From the NCBI RefSeq assembly GCF_000577275.2, contig NZ_HG916855.1, positions 620,001 through 684,000 of the forward strand: 64,000 bases of DNA, given 5' to 3'. This stretch comes from Rhizobium favelukesii. Lineage in GTDB: Bacteria > Pseudomonadota > Alphaproteobacteria > Rhizobiales > Rhizobiaceae. The translations under genes and the position numbers were made by a program. Each line of letters opens with the position of its first letter. The first letter of the stretch is position 1. Shown here piece after piece: positions 1-8,838 of this stretch. Below the pieces are notes generated by a model that was not told the DNA's origin, searched no databases, and was given only the letters and a program-made list of their open reading frames with translations.

Positions 1-444
1 TTCACGATCTGGCGCAAGATCAGCATCGTTCGCCGTATTCTCGTCGCCGCGCCGGGCAGCCGGTTTTCCGACATGAAGCACGCCAATGAACTCATTCCTG
101 ACGATTGCCTGGCCTACAGCGGCGACAGCAAACGGGAGACCTGGACGCTATCGGACGGCAGTGGCAGCGCTACGATTTCTGCGGGCCGCGCATTCAGCGC
201 CAATAGTGGGGAGGTACTGGCGAGCATGGCTGCCGACGGAGTCGGGGTCGCCATGCTGCCCAAGTTCCATGTGGCCGAGTATCTGCGTACCGGACGGCTC
301 GTTCACGTCCTGCGGGACTGGTCGCCGCCGGACTTATGGCTGACCCTGTACTACCCCCCGTACCAGGCGCTGCCGCCGCGTATCGCCTCGTTCTCGAAGT
401 TCTTCGAACAACAAATCCCGGCGTTTATATCAGCGATCGAATGA
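1..444 (+). CDS. LysR-family transcriptional regulator, C-terminal part (cut by window start)
   Basis: The frame is open from base 1 and ends at 444, giving about 147 residues. It matches the C-terminal effector-binding half of LysR regulators: a stretch around residues 12-40 resembles the usual segment on the order R-ILVAAPGSRF followed by the PDDCLAYS block. The end has the hydrophobic LWLTLYYPPYQALPPRI pattern and the FSKFF helix typical of the LysR C terminus. The helix-turn-helix half lies outside the window, so target and effector cannot be named. Family assignment is fairly safe. Confidence 0.75.
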   Translation, partial: FTIWRKISIVRRILVAAPGSRFSDMKHANELIPDDCLAYSGDSKRETWTLSDGSGSATISAGRAFSANSGEVLASMAADGVGVAMLPKFHVAEYLRTGRLVHVLRDWSPPDLWLTLYYPPYQALPPRIASFSKFFEQQIPAFISAIE

Positions 445-532
445 ACTATCGCCGATAGAGGAGGTGCCGCTGCCGTTACAACGTCTGCGAAGACGATATC
501 ACAGCACCCTGGGCGCAAAGGAGGGGAATGAA

Positions 533-847
533 ATGAGGTTGTTGCACATCGACACAAACATTCAAACGGTCGGTTCGCTGACCCGCGAGATGTCTCGCTG
601 CGGTCGAGCGGCTCAAGAAGGGCATCGCAGGCATTGAAGTTCAGTACAAGGATTTCGCGGTGGAGCCGCTGTCGCCCATTTCAGCGTCCGTCTTTTCGGC
701 ACATGCCCAAGCGCGGACGTTTCGGACCACGACCAGACCGCGCTAGATGATATCGTCGAGAGCAGGAAGGCGCTGGCTGAATTCCTCGCCGCTGACATCC
801 TCGTTCTCGGTGTCCCCTTCTTCAATTATTCGGTTTCCGTCGCGTAA
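533..847 (+). pseudogene. Broken FMN-dependent NADH-azoreductase (AzoR-like)
   Basis: A good ribosome site (aaaggagggg) precedes the ATG at 533. The first frame gives MRLLHIDTNIQTVGS, the usual azoreductase start. Near 595 the similarity moves to another frame (ERLKKGIAGIEVQYKDFAVEP) and near 740 to a third one (AEFLAADILVLGVPFFNYS, the FMN-site region). It then stops at about 847, where intact members continue for roughly another 100 residues. At least two frameshifts and loss of the 3' half make it a pseudogene. What follows up to about 1130 shows no recognisable gene. Confidence 0.7.
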
Positions 848-1131
848 CAAGCTGATGATGTTGGCGACGAGACAGAGGGCAGAGCATGAGGATGCGGCCG
901 GAGGTGCCGAGAAGGCCGGGACCTACGAACCGATTTTTCTCGCGTTTCCGGTGGGGCAATTGATTGCGACTGCAGTGCTGCAGTCGCTCCTACTTGTGGT
1001 TTCTCTGTCCACTGTACTGGGCCTAGAGACAGTAAGGTCAATGGAAAGGCGACTCGGTGATGGAGGCGACCACCTCAGAATCGAACGTTTGGTTTAAATC
1101 GACGGGCCATGAATTAAGATTGGACGCATCT

Positions 1132-1355
1132 TCACTTTAAATTGGTCGGGACATGCATCCGCTCGAAGTCATCGCTGAGCATCCGCTCAAGCGAAACACG
1201 CCGGCGGCGCGCGCCCATGCGGTGTCCTCGACAATGTTTTCCTCTTCCCCTCGTTAAGGTCACGGCGGTGCGAGATCCATGTCTGAAGCAGTCCATCTCG
1301 CTCTTGCCGCTCAAGGAGTGTTGCGTCCCTCAGGCTCCTGAAATAGGTCCGTCAT
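1132..1355 (-). pseudogene. Mobile mystery protein B (Fic-domain) N-terminal remnant
   Basis: Read on the minus strand from the ATG at 1355, the fragment gives MTDLFQEPEG, then in shifted frames LLQTWISHRRDLNE, EENIVEDTAWARA and RRRVSLERMLSDDF. This order matches the N terminus of the Fic-type mobile mystery protein B. Several frameshifts occur, and the catalytic Fic loop (HPFxxGNGR) is absent because the gene ends near 1132. Its start overlaps the stop of the preceding remnant by an ATGA, the arrangement expected for this two-gene, toxin-antitoxin-like unit. Assignment is from remembered family sequence. Confidence 0.6.
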
Positions 1356-1617
1356 GTCTCGTTCCAGAGGTCGCTCTCAGAGAGTTTGTCGCGAATGTAT
1401 GCCTGGACATGGGATTCGAAATCCACATCGTCCGTGCCCTGCGCTTCGAGGCGCATCGTATGCGTGACGCGTCGAAGCCCGCGCTTTGCGAGTTTCCGTG
1501 CGCGGGCATCGATGACATCCTCGAGTGAACTGTTTGGGACGAGGGCGTAGACGAGCGCACAATCCAGCGCCTGCGCTGCGCGCCTGTCATCGCGAGCGCG
1601 TCGCGCAGTGCCCGCAC
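1352..1617 (-). pseudogene. Mobile mystery protein A remnant (XRE-type antitoxin partner)
   Basis: On the minus strand the text runs from RALRDALAMTGAQ directly, in another frame, to LDCALVYALVPNSSLEDV and onward to the end SESDLWNET. Intact mobile mystery protein A has a helix-turn-helix region between these blocks, so an internal deletion with a frame change has removed the DNA-binding part. The stop codon overlaps the start of the protein B remnant. The pair was probably a mobile addiction-like module that is now dead. Confidence 0.6.
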
Positions 1618-1721
1618 CTATCCCTTTGGCGGTGCTGTGAACCGGTCAAAATCGGTTGGAGCCCCTGCAATCCTTCATCGAGGCGCAAGCGCCCCCTCTT
1701 TCGACTGTCGCTCTTCATCCC

Positions 1722-1841
1722 TGGTCGCTGGCAAGGCCGAGGCGGCGAGGGCGCTGCTAACCCGTCACCGGCTCCGCTGTTGAGCGCTGCGGTTAGTGGT
1801 GCCCGCCAGCCGTCGAACAATCCCCGCCTTGCCAGCGACCA
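1722..1841. repeat. Perfect 16-bp inverted repeat upstream of ardC
   Basis: The arm at 1722-1737 (tggtcgctggcaaggc) is repeated in perfect inverted form at 1826-1841, separated by 88 bases. The 390-base leader between 1621 and 2013 holds no convincing gene; it is GC-rich with further short inverted segments. In conjugative plasmids, genes entering first are sometimes transcribed from folded single-stranded DNA. Such a role here is inference only. Confidence 0.5.
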
Positions 1842-2013
1842 TTGCGTCCTGCCCCGGCTTCAGGTCCTGCCGGGCCCCGCGCCGCCCCGCAACGGCGTTG
1901 CCGTCCTCCACCTGCGTTGCGGCCCTATCGGGTGCGGGCCGGCCCTTGCAGCCCGGCATTCGGACCGCCGTAGCAGGTCGCGATGGTCGCGACCTCAAAA
2001 CGGAGGTTTCAAC

Positions 2014-2937
2014 ATGAGCCGGCAACAAACCCACCAACGAGCCGATCTCTATAGCCGCATCACCGACAAGATCATCGCCGAGCTCGAGCAGGGCGTGCGG
2101 CCCTGGATGCAGCCGTGGAGCTCAGCCCAGGCGACCGACCGGATCACCCGGCCCTTGCGCCACAACGGCCAACCCTATTCCGGCATCAACGTTCTGCTTT
2201 TATGGTCCGAAGCGATCGCCCGCGGCTTCACGGCGCCAACCTGGATGACGTTTCGCCAGGCCCTTCAACTGGGGGCGGCGGTGCGCAAGGGCGAGACCGG
2301 CACCACGGTCGTCTTTGCCAGTTCCTTCATCCGCACCGAAACCAGCGACACCGGCGAAGCGGTCGAGCACGATATCCCGTTTCTCAAGGCCTACACGGTC
2401 TTCAATGCCGAGCAGATTGCCGGACTGGACGCGCGCTTCCATCAGCTCGCCGCCGTTCAGGATCCGCTGGTGCGTATCGGCCATGCCGACCGCTTCTTTG
2501 CCAACACCGGCGCCCTGATCCGCCATGGTGGATCGACGGCCTACTATGCCCCGGTCCGCGATCACATCCAGATGCCCGCCTTCGAAGCCTTCCGCGACGC
2601 TGCCTCCTATGTTGCGATCCTCAGTCATGAACTGACCCACTGGACGGCGGCGCCACACCGACTGGATCGTGATCTCAGCCGCTATGCCAAGGACCAAAGC
2701 GAGCGCGCCCGCGAGGAACTGATCGCCGAACTCGGCAGCTGCTTCCTCTGCGCCGATCTCGGCATCGTTCCCGAACTCGCCCCGCGGCCCGATCATGCAA
2801 GCTACCTTGCCGCCTGGCTCAAGGTTCTCTCCGGCGACAAGCGGGCAATCTTTGTCGCCGCCGGCCATGAGCAGCGCGCTGTCAGCTACCTGCACTACCT
2901 GCAGCCCGATCAGATAGACGACGGGGAGGCGGCGTAA
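2014..2937 (+). CDS. ardC: ArdC-like antirestriction protein (ssDNA-binding plus metallopeptidase-like domain)
   Basis: The 307-residue protein starts at the ATG at 2014, preceded by ggagg at 2002-2006. Longer upstream starts lack a ribosome site. The N-terminal half (about residues 5-130) is the ArdC-type single-strand DNA-binding domain (LYSRITDKIIAELEQG, HNGQPYSGINVLLLW). The C-terminal half carries an HELTHW zinc-peptidase motif near residue 208, a second conserved part RAREELIAELGSCFL, and the ending SYLHYLQ. ArdC proteins protect incoming plasmid DNA in the recipient. This is a typical gene of conjugative-plasmid leading regions. It is intact and followed by a terminator-like hairpin. 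Confidence 0.85.
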   Translation: MSRQQTHQRADLYSRITDKIIAELEQGVRPWMQPWSSAQATDRITRPLRHNGQPYSGINVLLLWSEAIARGFTAPTWMTFRQALQLGAAVRKGETGTTVVFASSFIRTETSDTGEAVEHDIPFLKAYTVFNAEQIAGLDARFHQLAAVQDPLVRIGHADRFFANTGALIRHGGSTAYYAPVRDHIQMPAFEAFRDAASYVAILSHELTHWTAAPHRLDRDLSRYAKDQSERAREELIAELGSCFLCADLGIVPELAPRPDHASYLAAWLKVLSGDKRAIFVAAGHEQRAVSYLHYLQPDQIDDGEAA

Positions 2938-2961
2938 AGCCGCCTGTGTGAAAACGCCTTC

Positions 2962-3008
2962 GGGCCCTGGTTTGACCTGGTTTGACCGGGGCCCTCTCTT
3001 TGGTTTTT
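2962..3008 (+). terminator. Probable rho-independent terminator after ardC
   Basis: A 10-bp stem (2962-2971 with 2985-2994, one G-T pair) is followed by a T-rich tail ending in ttttt at about 3004-3008. It lies 25 bases after the ardC stop. Confidence 0.6.
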
Positions 3009-3104
3009 CAGAGCTGTGCGTGGCATGCCTTGATACTGAGGGCGCGCATGATGCTGGATGCCAGGACCGAGAGCGCCATTTCAGTCTCTGCGCCTTTAAG
3101 GTTC

Positions 3105-3319
3105 CTCGTTAGGAACCGTCGACATCATCCTCTGATCAAGATTGACGCCGCGTTCGCACAGCATCGTTTCAAGATAGCTGATACCGTATTTGCAGTACCA
3201 GAAAACCGCCCAGGGTCACATCTCCGCGAAAATGCCGACACTTGAAATCGCTCATCGAAAAACCTGCTGCGAATACATCTGAGCCAGATGGCCCAACAAT
3301 CGCGTTTTGCAACAGGGCC
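3105..3319 (-). mobile_element. IS6-family element fragment: left end and transposase N terminus
   Basis: On the minus strand a 14-base end (ggccctgttgcaaa, at 3319-3306) resembles IS6-family terminal repeats. An ATG at 3255 then begins MSDFKCRHFRGDVTLG and, after a frameshift, WYCKYGISYLETMLCERGV. This is the start of IS6 transposases. The catalytic DDE domain is missing, so it is a dead fragment. The stretch between about 3009 and 3105 shows nothing recognisable. A second copy of the 14-base end lies inverted at 8839-8852, so the signalling operon sits between two such ends. Confidence 0.65.
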
Positions 3320-3416
3320 AAAGGGGCCCTAGGCGTCGCCGACTGTTACTAATGCTTTTGTAAATTAGCGCAAGCTGATACTATCGCGGCGCGGGTACTA
3401 TACTACGAGGCTCAAC

Positions 3417-4163
3417 ATGCGGCTCGGCGCGATATCTGGTGTCTTTTTGGGATGGGCCGCGATTTGTATTTTGGCGGGCTTTGTTGTTGCCGACGAAGAT
3501 GACATGACCACAGGTGAACGGCTCTCTGCATTGTTGCGCGCCGGCCGGACTGTCATCTCGGGTCATCAAAAGCTCATCAACGACGAATCTCTAGGAAAAA
3601 AGGATCTCACGGGTCAACGTGTCGTCAACGAAGCGCTGCAGATCTTTGCCCAGCGCAAGGGCGATGCCGTATCGGATCAGAATTTCAGCCTTCTCGATAA
3701 GCAATTGTTCGATGCGCAGGTCGCCGCGATAAAGGAAGTTGTCGACGAACATCAAAGCATGATCGATATGAAGGGTGTGGGCTTCAAGGGGTTCATTCCC
3801 TCGACCTTCGCCCGATTGGTCAATGAACGTTTCGAGGAAAAGGTCGGCGATAAGGCGAAGATGAAGGTGACGGCGCCGGAGGAGCTGATCCGCAATCGCA
3901 AGGCGCGCCCGGATGATTGGGAGCAGCACGTCATAGAGAACAATTTTCTGTCTCCCGATTGGCCAAAAGGCAAATCCTTCACCGAGGAGGTGGGGGTAAA
4001 CGGCCGCCAGTCTTTTCGCATGCTGATCCCTGAATATTACTCGGCATCCTGCCTGACGTGTCACGGCGGACCCAAAGGCGAGGTCGACGTGACAGGCTAC
4101 CCAAAGGAGGGTAAAGCTGAAGGCGATTTGGCAGGTGCGATCAGCATTACGCTGTTCAAATGA
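3417..4163 (+). CDS. DUF3365 (Tll0287-like) exported c-type heme sensor protein
   Basis: The protein has 248 residues. The N-terminal hydrophobic segment (residues 4-25, GVFLGWAAICILAGFVV) is a signal peptide or anchor, so the protein is probably periplasmic. The rest matches the DUF3365/Tll0287-like fold, a PAS-like sensor domain. It ends with a heme-binding motif CLTCH at residues 212-216, in the context YYSASCLTCHGGP, and the usual DLAGAISITL tail. It overlaps the following histidine kinase by an ATGA, so the two are translationally coupled. A role as heme-based redox or gas input to that kinase is an inference from coupling. Confidence 0.8.
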   Translation: MRLGAISGVFLGWAAICILAGFVVADEDDMTTGERLSALLRAGRTVISGHQKLINDESLGKKDLTGQRVVNEALQIFAQRKGDAVSDQNFSLLDKQLFDAQVAAIKEVVDEHQSMIDMKGVGFKGFIPSTFARLVNERFEEKVGDKAKMKVTAPEELIRNRKARPDDWEQHVIENNFLSPDWPKGKSFTEEVGVNGRQSFRMLIPEYYSASCLTCHGGPKGEVDVTGYPKEGKAEGDLAGAISITLFK

Positions 4164-6874
4164 GCGCCTTCGTCACCATTCCAATGCGGATCGGCCGCCT
4201 GACGGATCGAAAGATACCGCTTCGCCTTATCTGTCTTTCGGCCGCGCTTTTGGGCGCGTTGCTCCTCAGCGTCGCCTTCATGGCGCATGATCTGCGTGAA
4301 AATCAGCGGCGTGTTGAGGAGGCGAATGGGCGCTTTCATATGTTCGACGATGCTGCCAAGGCGCATCGCCATTTTGGCGAGGTCCGCTATTGGCTGACGG
4401 ATCTGTCGGTCAGCCTGTTGACCCTCTCGGAACGGCGCGCGCAAGAAGCCCGCCAAGCGCTGGAACAAGATCTGGCCCGCATCAAGGTCTTCGCGCCCGA
4501 TGAAGCGAACACGATCCTACAGGGTTCGAACGCCTACTTTGAAAAGGCGATGGAGGCCGTTGACGCCTACACCAATGACAACAGGGTCATAGGCAACTCC
4601 CGGCTGGCGGCCGCCAGAAGCTATAGCGATCAAATCGATTCCGTTCTCATGTCGCTCGAACAACGCCTCGAGAACGAAGCCGATCTGGCGCGCGACGCTG
4701 CCGATGCGACGGCGCGCAACACCTATATGCGAGCTCTGATCGCAGCCGGCGTGACGACGCTGGCCTGTATTCTGATGACCTGGCTGGTGCTGCGCTCCAT
4801 CCTCGTGCCACTCGGCCGGATCGACAGGGCGATGACGCAGTTGACGAGGGGGCAGGAGGATGTCGAACTGCCGCCAGAAGGCAGCGATGAATTCGGAAAA
4901 GTTTCAAAGACGTTGCGATTGCTGCGTGACAGCCAGGCTGAGCGTCGAGAGCTAGAAGCGATTGCCGAGCGCCAGCGCAATACGGTGATGACAGCAATCG
5001 AGACCATTCCCGATGGGTTCGCGTTTTTTGACGCGAGCGACCGGCTGGTTTTGGTCAACCAACGCTATCTTCAACTGTTTCCGGAGACTGCGGACCTGAT
5101 GACGCCTGGAAGGGCCTTTGAAGATATTGTACGTGCGCAGGCAGAACGCGGCACGACCGATATCGGAAGCGGCGGGATAGAGAGTTGGGTCGCTGAGGCC
5201 ATGCAGCGTCACCGTGATCCGCAGGGCATGATCGAGCGGCAATTCGCCAATGGAACATGGCTGCGCATCGCCAAGCGAAAGACGCCGGAGGGCGCCACCG
5301 TGGCGGTCTACACGGATATATCGGATTTGAAGAACCGACAGGCGGAGCTGGAGGAGGCAAGGCGTGGCGCAGAGGTCGCCAGCGAAGAAAAGAGCCGTTT
5401 CCTCGCCTCCATGAGCCACGAGCTGCGCACTCCTTTGAATGCGATCATCGGTTATAGCGAAATGCTCATCGAGGATGCCGGCGATCTCGGACAGACCGGG
5501 TTCATTGCGGATCTCAACAAGATTATGGGCTCGGGACGCCATCTCCTGGCGCTCATCAACGACGTTCTCGATCTCTCCAAGATCGAGGCGGGCAAGATGG
5601 AGCTCTACGTCGAGCGCCTCAGTCTAAGACAGCTTCTTGCCGACGTTCAAAATACCGTAGCGCCGCTGATCGCCAAGAAGGGCAACCGTCTGATGGTGAG
5701 TGTCTCCGTCGAGCAGGACCAGATCGAGACCGATAAGACCAAGCTGCGGCAAAATCTGTTTAATCTTCTCTCCAATGCCGCCAAATTTACGGAGAACGGC
5801 GAGATCAAGCTTGCGGTGCGACGTTACGAGGACGGAGTTGGTGAATGGCTCGAATTTGCCGTCAGTGATAGTGGAATCGGCATGACGAAGGAGCAGCAGC
5901 AAAAGCTCTTCCAAGCATTCGTACAGGTGGATTCGTCGACGACGCGGAATTACGGCGGCACCGGCCTCGGGCTGACCATCACGCAACATTTCGTCAAGAT
6001 GATGGGTGGTGCCATTGCCGTCGAGAGCGAATTCGGAAAGGGCTCGACCTTCCGCTTCACAATCCCTGCGATCACGAAAACAGATATTCTCCAGGGAAAT
6101 ACGCCGCAAAGCGATATCCTGGAAGGTGCGAGCGCGCATCCAACGGTTCTCGTGATTGATGATGAGGCGCGGGCTCGCAATTTCGTCTCCGACGCCGTTC
6201 GCGGCGCAGGCTTTAGCGTCATCGAGGCGACGGGTGGAGAAGAGGGCTTGGCAAAAATCCGTCGATTGCACCCGGACGCAATCGTCCTTGACGTGATCAT
6301 GCCGGGTCAAGACGGTTGGTCCGTCCTGCGTGAAATCAAGTCGGACAAGGCGATCTGCGATATTCCCGTCATCCTCGCAACGGTTGTCGCCGATCGCGAG
6401 ATGGGCCTGGCCTTCGGTGCCGTGGACCATCTGATCAAGCCGATCGACCCCCGGCAACTCGTCGATACCCTAAATGCAGTCGCCGGCGAAGCACGTCATG
6501 ATGTGCTTATCGTTGACGACGACCCCGCAACCCGCGATCTTTTCCGCAGGGTGCTTGTCCGCGAGGGTTGGCGGGTGCGGGAGGCAGCCGACGGTCGCCA
6601 TGGTCTTGATCAACTCGAGGCCGCACGGCCGACGATTATGGTTCTCGACCTGATGATGCCGAACATGGACGGTTTCACGCTCCTTCAGGCGATCAAAGAC
6701 AGGCGCGACTTGGCAGATATCCCAGTCGTTATCGTCACGTCGAAAGATTTGACGCGAGAAGAGATGGATTGGTTGGGCGTTCGCGCGAATGAAGTCGTCA
6801 GAAAAGGAACCGAAGGCCGCACCGATCTGATTGCAGCTTTAAAGCGGCATCTTCCGCAAAAGGAAGAGGCGTGA
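4160..6874 (+). CDS. Membrane hybrid sensor histidine kinase with two receiver domains
   Basis: The protein has 904 residues. Its order is: TM1 (about 22-42), a periplasmic helical region, TM2 (about 190-212), HAMP (213-265), PAS (about 275-390), HisKA with MSHELRTPLNAIIGY (phospho-acceptor His420), HATPase (N-box NLFNLLSNAAKF, DSGIGM and TGLGLTI), and two receiver domains at about 660-775 and 783-900. The expected phospho-acceptors are Asp711 and Asp830. All catalytic boxes are present. It sits between the heme-domain protein and a response regulator and overlaps the former. Phosphate may flow to its own receivers and to the next gene product. The signal is unknown. Confidence 0.9.
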   Translation: MSAFVTIPMRIGRLTDRKIPLRLICLSAALLGALLLSVAFMAHDLRENQRRVEEANGRFHMFDDAAKAHRHFGEVRYWLTDLSVSLLTLSERRAQEARQALEQDLARIKVFAPDEANTILQGSNAYFEKAMEAVDAYTNDNRVIGNSRLAAARSYSDQIDSVLMSLEQRLENEADLARDAADATARNTYMRALIAAGVTTLACILMTWLVLRSILVPLGRIDRAMTQLTRGQEDVELPPEGSDEFGKVSKTLRLLRDSQAERRELEAIAERQRNTVMTAIETIPDGFAFFDASDRLVLVNQRYLQLFPETADLMTPGRAFEDIVRAQAERGTTDIGSGGIESWVAEAMQRHRDPQGMIERQFANGTWLRIAKRKTPEGATVAVYTDISDLKNRQAELEEARRGAEVASEEKSRFLASMSHELRTPLNAIIGYSEMLIEDAGDLGQTGFIADLNKIMGSGRHLLALINDVLDLSKIEAGKMELYVERLSLRQLLADVQNTVAPLIAKKGNRLMVSVSVEQDQIETDKTKLRQNLFNLLSNAAKFTENGEIKLAVRRYEDGVGEWLEFAVSDSGIGMTKEQQQKLFQAFVQVDSSTTRNYGGTGLGLTITQHFVKMMGGAIAVESEFGKGSTFRFTIPAITKTDILQGNTPQSDILEGASAHPTVLVIDDEARARNFVSDAVRGAGFSVIEATGGEEGLAKIRRLHPDAIVLDVIMPGQDGWSVLREIKSDKAICDIPVILATVVADREMGLAFGAVDHLIKPIDPRQLVDTLNAVAGEARHDVLIVDDDPATRDLFRRVLVREGWRVREAADGRHGLDQLEAARPTIMVLDLMMPNMDGFTLLQAIKDRRDLADIPVVIVTSKDLTREEMDWLGVRANEVVRKGTEGRTDLIAALKRHLPQKEEA

Positions 6875-6888
6875 GGGGAGAGGTTCGG

Positions 6889-7254
6889 ATGGTCAAGATT
6901 CTCCTCGTCGAGGACAATGAGATGAACCGCGATATGCTTTCCCGCCGCTTGGAGAAACGTGGTTACGAAGTTGTCAGCGCAACGGACGGGCTCGCCGGGG
7001 TCGAGGCGGCCGTGACCACGAAGCCGGACTTGGTTTTGATGGATATGAGCCTTCCTGTCATCGACGGCTGGGAAGCAACGAAGCGGATCAAAAGAAATCC
7101 CATCACCGCTGCCATACCGGTGATCGCACTTACCGCTCATGCTATGGCCGGCGATCGTGAAAAGGCAATCGAGGCCGGTTGTGACGACTACGACACCAAA
7201 CCGATCGAACTACCGGGTCTGCTCGATAAGATCGCCCGTTTGACCGGAGGGTAA
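6889..7254 (+). CDS. Single-domain response regulator (CheY/DivK-like)
   Basis: The 121-residue receiver starts at the ATG at 6889, with ggggagagg just upstream. A GTG at 6871 would overlap the kinase end and is less likely. The acidic pair (VEDNEMNR), the phospho-acceptor Asp52 in VLMDMSLP, the Thr in ALTAHAMAG and the Lys in DTKPIE are all present. There is no output domain, so it probably acts by protein contact or as a phosphate shuttle between the kinase and the cyclase. It is 14 bases after the kinase stop and 5 bases before the next start. Confidence 0.88.
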   Translation: MVKILLVEDNEMNRDMLSRRLEKRGYEVVSATDGLAGVEAAVTTKPDLVLMDMSLPVIDGWEATKRIKRNPITAAIPVIALTAHAMAGDREKAIEAGCDDYDTKPIELPGLLDKIARLTGG

Positions 7255-7259
7255 CGATC

Positions 7260-8813
7260 GTGGCTCAATCTCGGGACATCGGGCATCGCATGTATATCGC
7301 CAGAATCGCCCAAAACATCGTCGATCCGGCCCAGGCCATTCTGGGCTATCAGGAACTGATTACGGAAGAGGTGCGGGACGCGGGACCCAGTGATGCCTTG
7401 CCGGACCTTGAGAGGATCTTGAGCGCCGCGCGGGAGCTGAATACATTGATCAAGCGTCTGCTCGACATCGAAATGCCGGAGAATGGGGATGCCCCCTCGC
7501 TCGATAGGCTTTTGCGCCATGATCTCAGAACGCCCATGAATGCCATTCTCGGCTATTCCGAGATGTTGATCGAGGACTTCGCCGATACCTTGCCGGCGCG
7601 TCTGCTGGAGGACGTGTCGAAGGTCATCCGTGAAAGCCGCAATTTGCTTGCGCAGATTGACGAAACACTTGATGGATCGCCCCCCGATGTGGATCAGGAA
7701 TTTCAGCCTAAATTCGATGGAACGATCGCCGCCGATCTGGCTAGGACAATGGCGACCCGTTCTTCGGCCGTCACGGAACGGGCAGGACGTATCCTCGTCG
7801 TCGATGACACGGCGTCAAATCGCGACCTCCTGTCCAGACGCCTCCGCCGCGATGGACACACCGTCGTTGCGGCAAGCTCCGGCGAGGAGGCGCTTCGTAT
7901 CTTCGATCAGCAGGAATTCGACCTCGTATTGGCAGATGTCTTGATGCCGGACATGAACGGTATAGAGCTTCTCGGCCAGCTTAAATCGGACGGACACTTT
8001 CGCGAGATCCCGGTCGTGATGATTTCCGGCCTGAAGGATGACGACGCCGTTGCCCGTTGCATTGAGGCGGGGGCCGAGGACTATCTCCGCAAACCGATCA
8101 ATCCCGTCTTGCTGAAAGCGCGCATTGCCGCCTGCCTCGAGCGTCGTCGTTGGCGAACGCGCGAAAAGCAATATCTGGCGCAGATAGAATTCGAGAAGGA
8201 ACGGGCAAACGCCCTACTGCATGCGATTCTTCCGAAGCAGGTGGTGAAGCGGCTTGCCGATGGAGAGGAAGTGATCGCCGATCGCATCGATATGGTCACT
8301 ATTATTTTCGCCGACATCGTCAACTTCACGGAATTTGCATCGCGAACGCCGGCTGCAGCACTGGTCCGGAGACTGGGAGACCTGTTTAGTCGTTTCGATG
8401 AACTTGCTGATCAATATGGCATCGAAAAGATCAAGACGATCGGTGATGCCTATATGGCGGCGTCGGGACTACCGGATTCTCGCGTGGATCACGCCGTCGC
8501 GGGCGTTGCGTTCGCCAAGGCGCTGCTGGCCGAAATGTCTGGAGGCGTCGATGATGGATCAGCGCTCAGCTTGCGGATTGGCATCCATAGCGGGCCGGTC
8601 ATCGCTGGCCTAATCGGTCGGAAACGCTTTGGCTATGATGTTTGGGGACATACGGTCAATGTTGCAAGTCGTATGGAGTCTTGCGGCGTACCAGGTCAAA
8701 TTCAGATATCGCAAACAACGTTCGATGCGCTTGGCGAGGGACGTTTGCCCGCCCGCCGGGAAATCATGAATATTCGCGGCATTGGGAGATGCACAACCTA
8801 CCTTTTGGAATAA
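7260..8813 (+). CDS. Receiver-linked class III adenylate cyclase with histidine-kinase-like N terminus
   Basis: The protein has 517 residues from a GTG at 7260, just after ggagg. Its order is: a degenerate dimerisation-like segment (residues 10-65, QAILGYQELI, no His), a second one with LRHDLRTPMNAILGY (His87), no ATPase domain, a receiver (about 178-295, Asp226 in LADVLMPDMNG), then a class III cyclase domain (about 330-515). The metal aspartates are Asp352 and Asp396; Lys390 (EKIKTIGD) and Asp460 (GYDVWG) favour ATP over GTP. It probably makes cAMP under control of phosphorylation from the upstream kinase. No terminator is obvious after it. Confidence 0.85.
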   Translation: MAQSRDIGHRMYIARIAQNIVDPAQAILGYQELITEEVRDAGPSDALPDLERILSAARELNTLIKRLLDIEMPENGDAPSLDRLLRHDLRTPMNAILGYSEMLIEDFADTLPARLLEDVSKVIRESRNLLAQIDETLDGSPPDVDQEFQPKFDGTIAADLARTMATRSSAVTERAGRILVVDDTASNRDLLSRRLRRDGHTVVAASSGEEALRIFDQQEFDLVLADVLMPDMNGIELLGQLKSDGHFREIPVVMISGLKDDDAVARCIEAGAEDYLRKPINPVLLKARIAACLERRRWRTREKQYLAQIEFEKERANALLHAILPKQVVKRLADGEEVIADRIDMVTIIFADIVNFTEFASRTPAAALVRRLGDLFSRFDELADQYGIEKIKTIGDAYMAASGLPDSRVDHAVAGVAFAKALLAEMSGGVDDGSALSLRIGIHSGPVIAGLIGRKRFGYDVWGHTVNVASRMESCGVPGQIQISQTTFDALGEGRLPARREIMNIRGIGRCTTYLLE

Positions 8814-8838
8814 CACTTCCTGTCGACGTGCTCCATGC

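Noticed and set aside
2200..2895. Minus-strand frame of 231 residues opposite ardC
   Set aside because: Shadow frame of a gene with clear family motifs.
1525..2937. A 470-residue version of ArdC starting at 1525
   Set aside because: The first 163 residues are arginine/proline-rich with no family match, and a clean ribosome site and family start lie at 2014.
5624..6457. Minus-strand frame of 277 residues inside the hybrid kinase
   Set aside because: Antisense to kinase and receiver domains with complete catalytic boxes.
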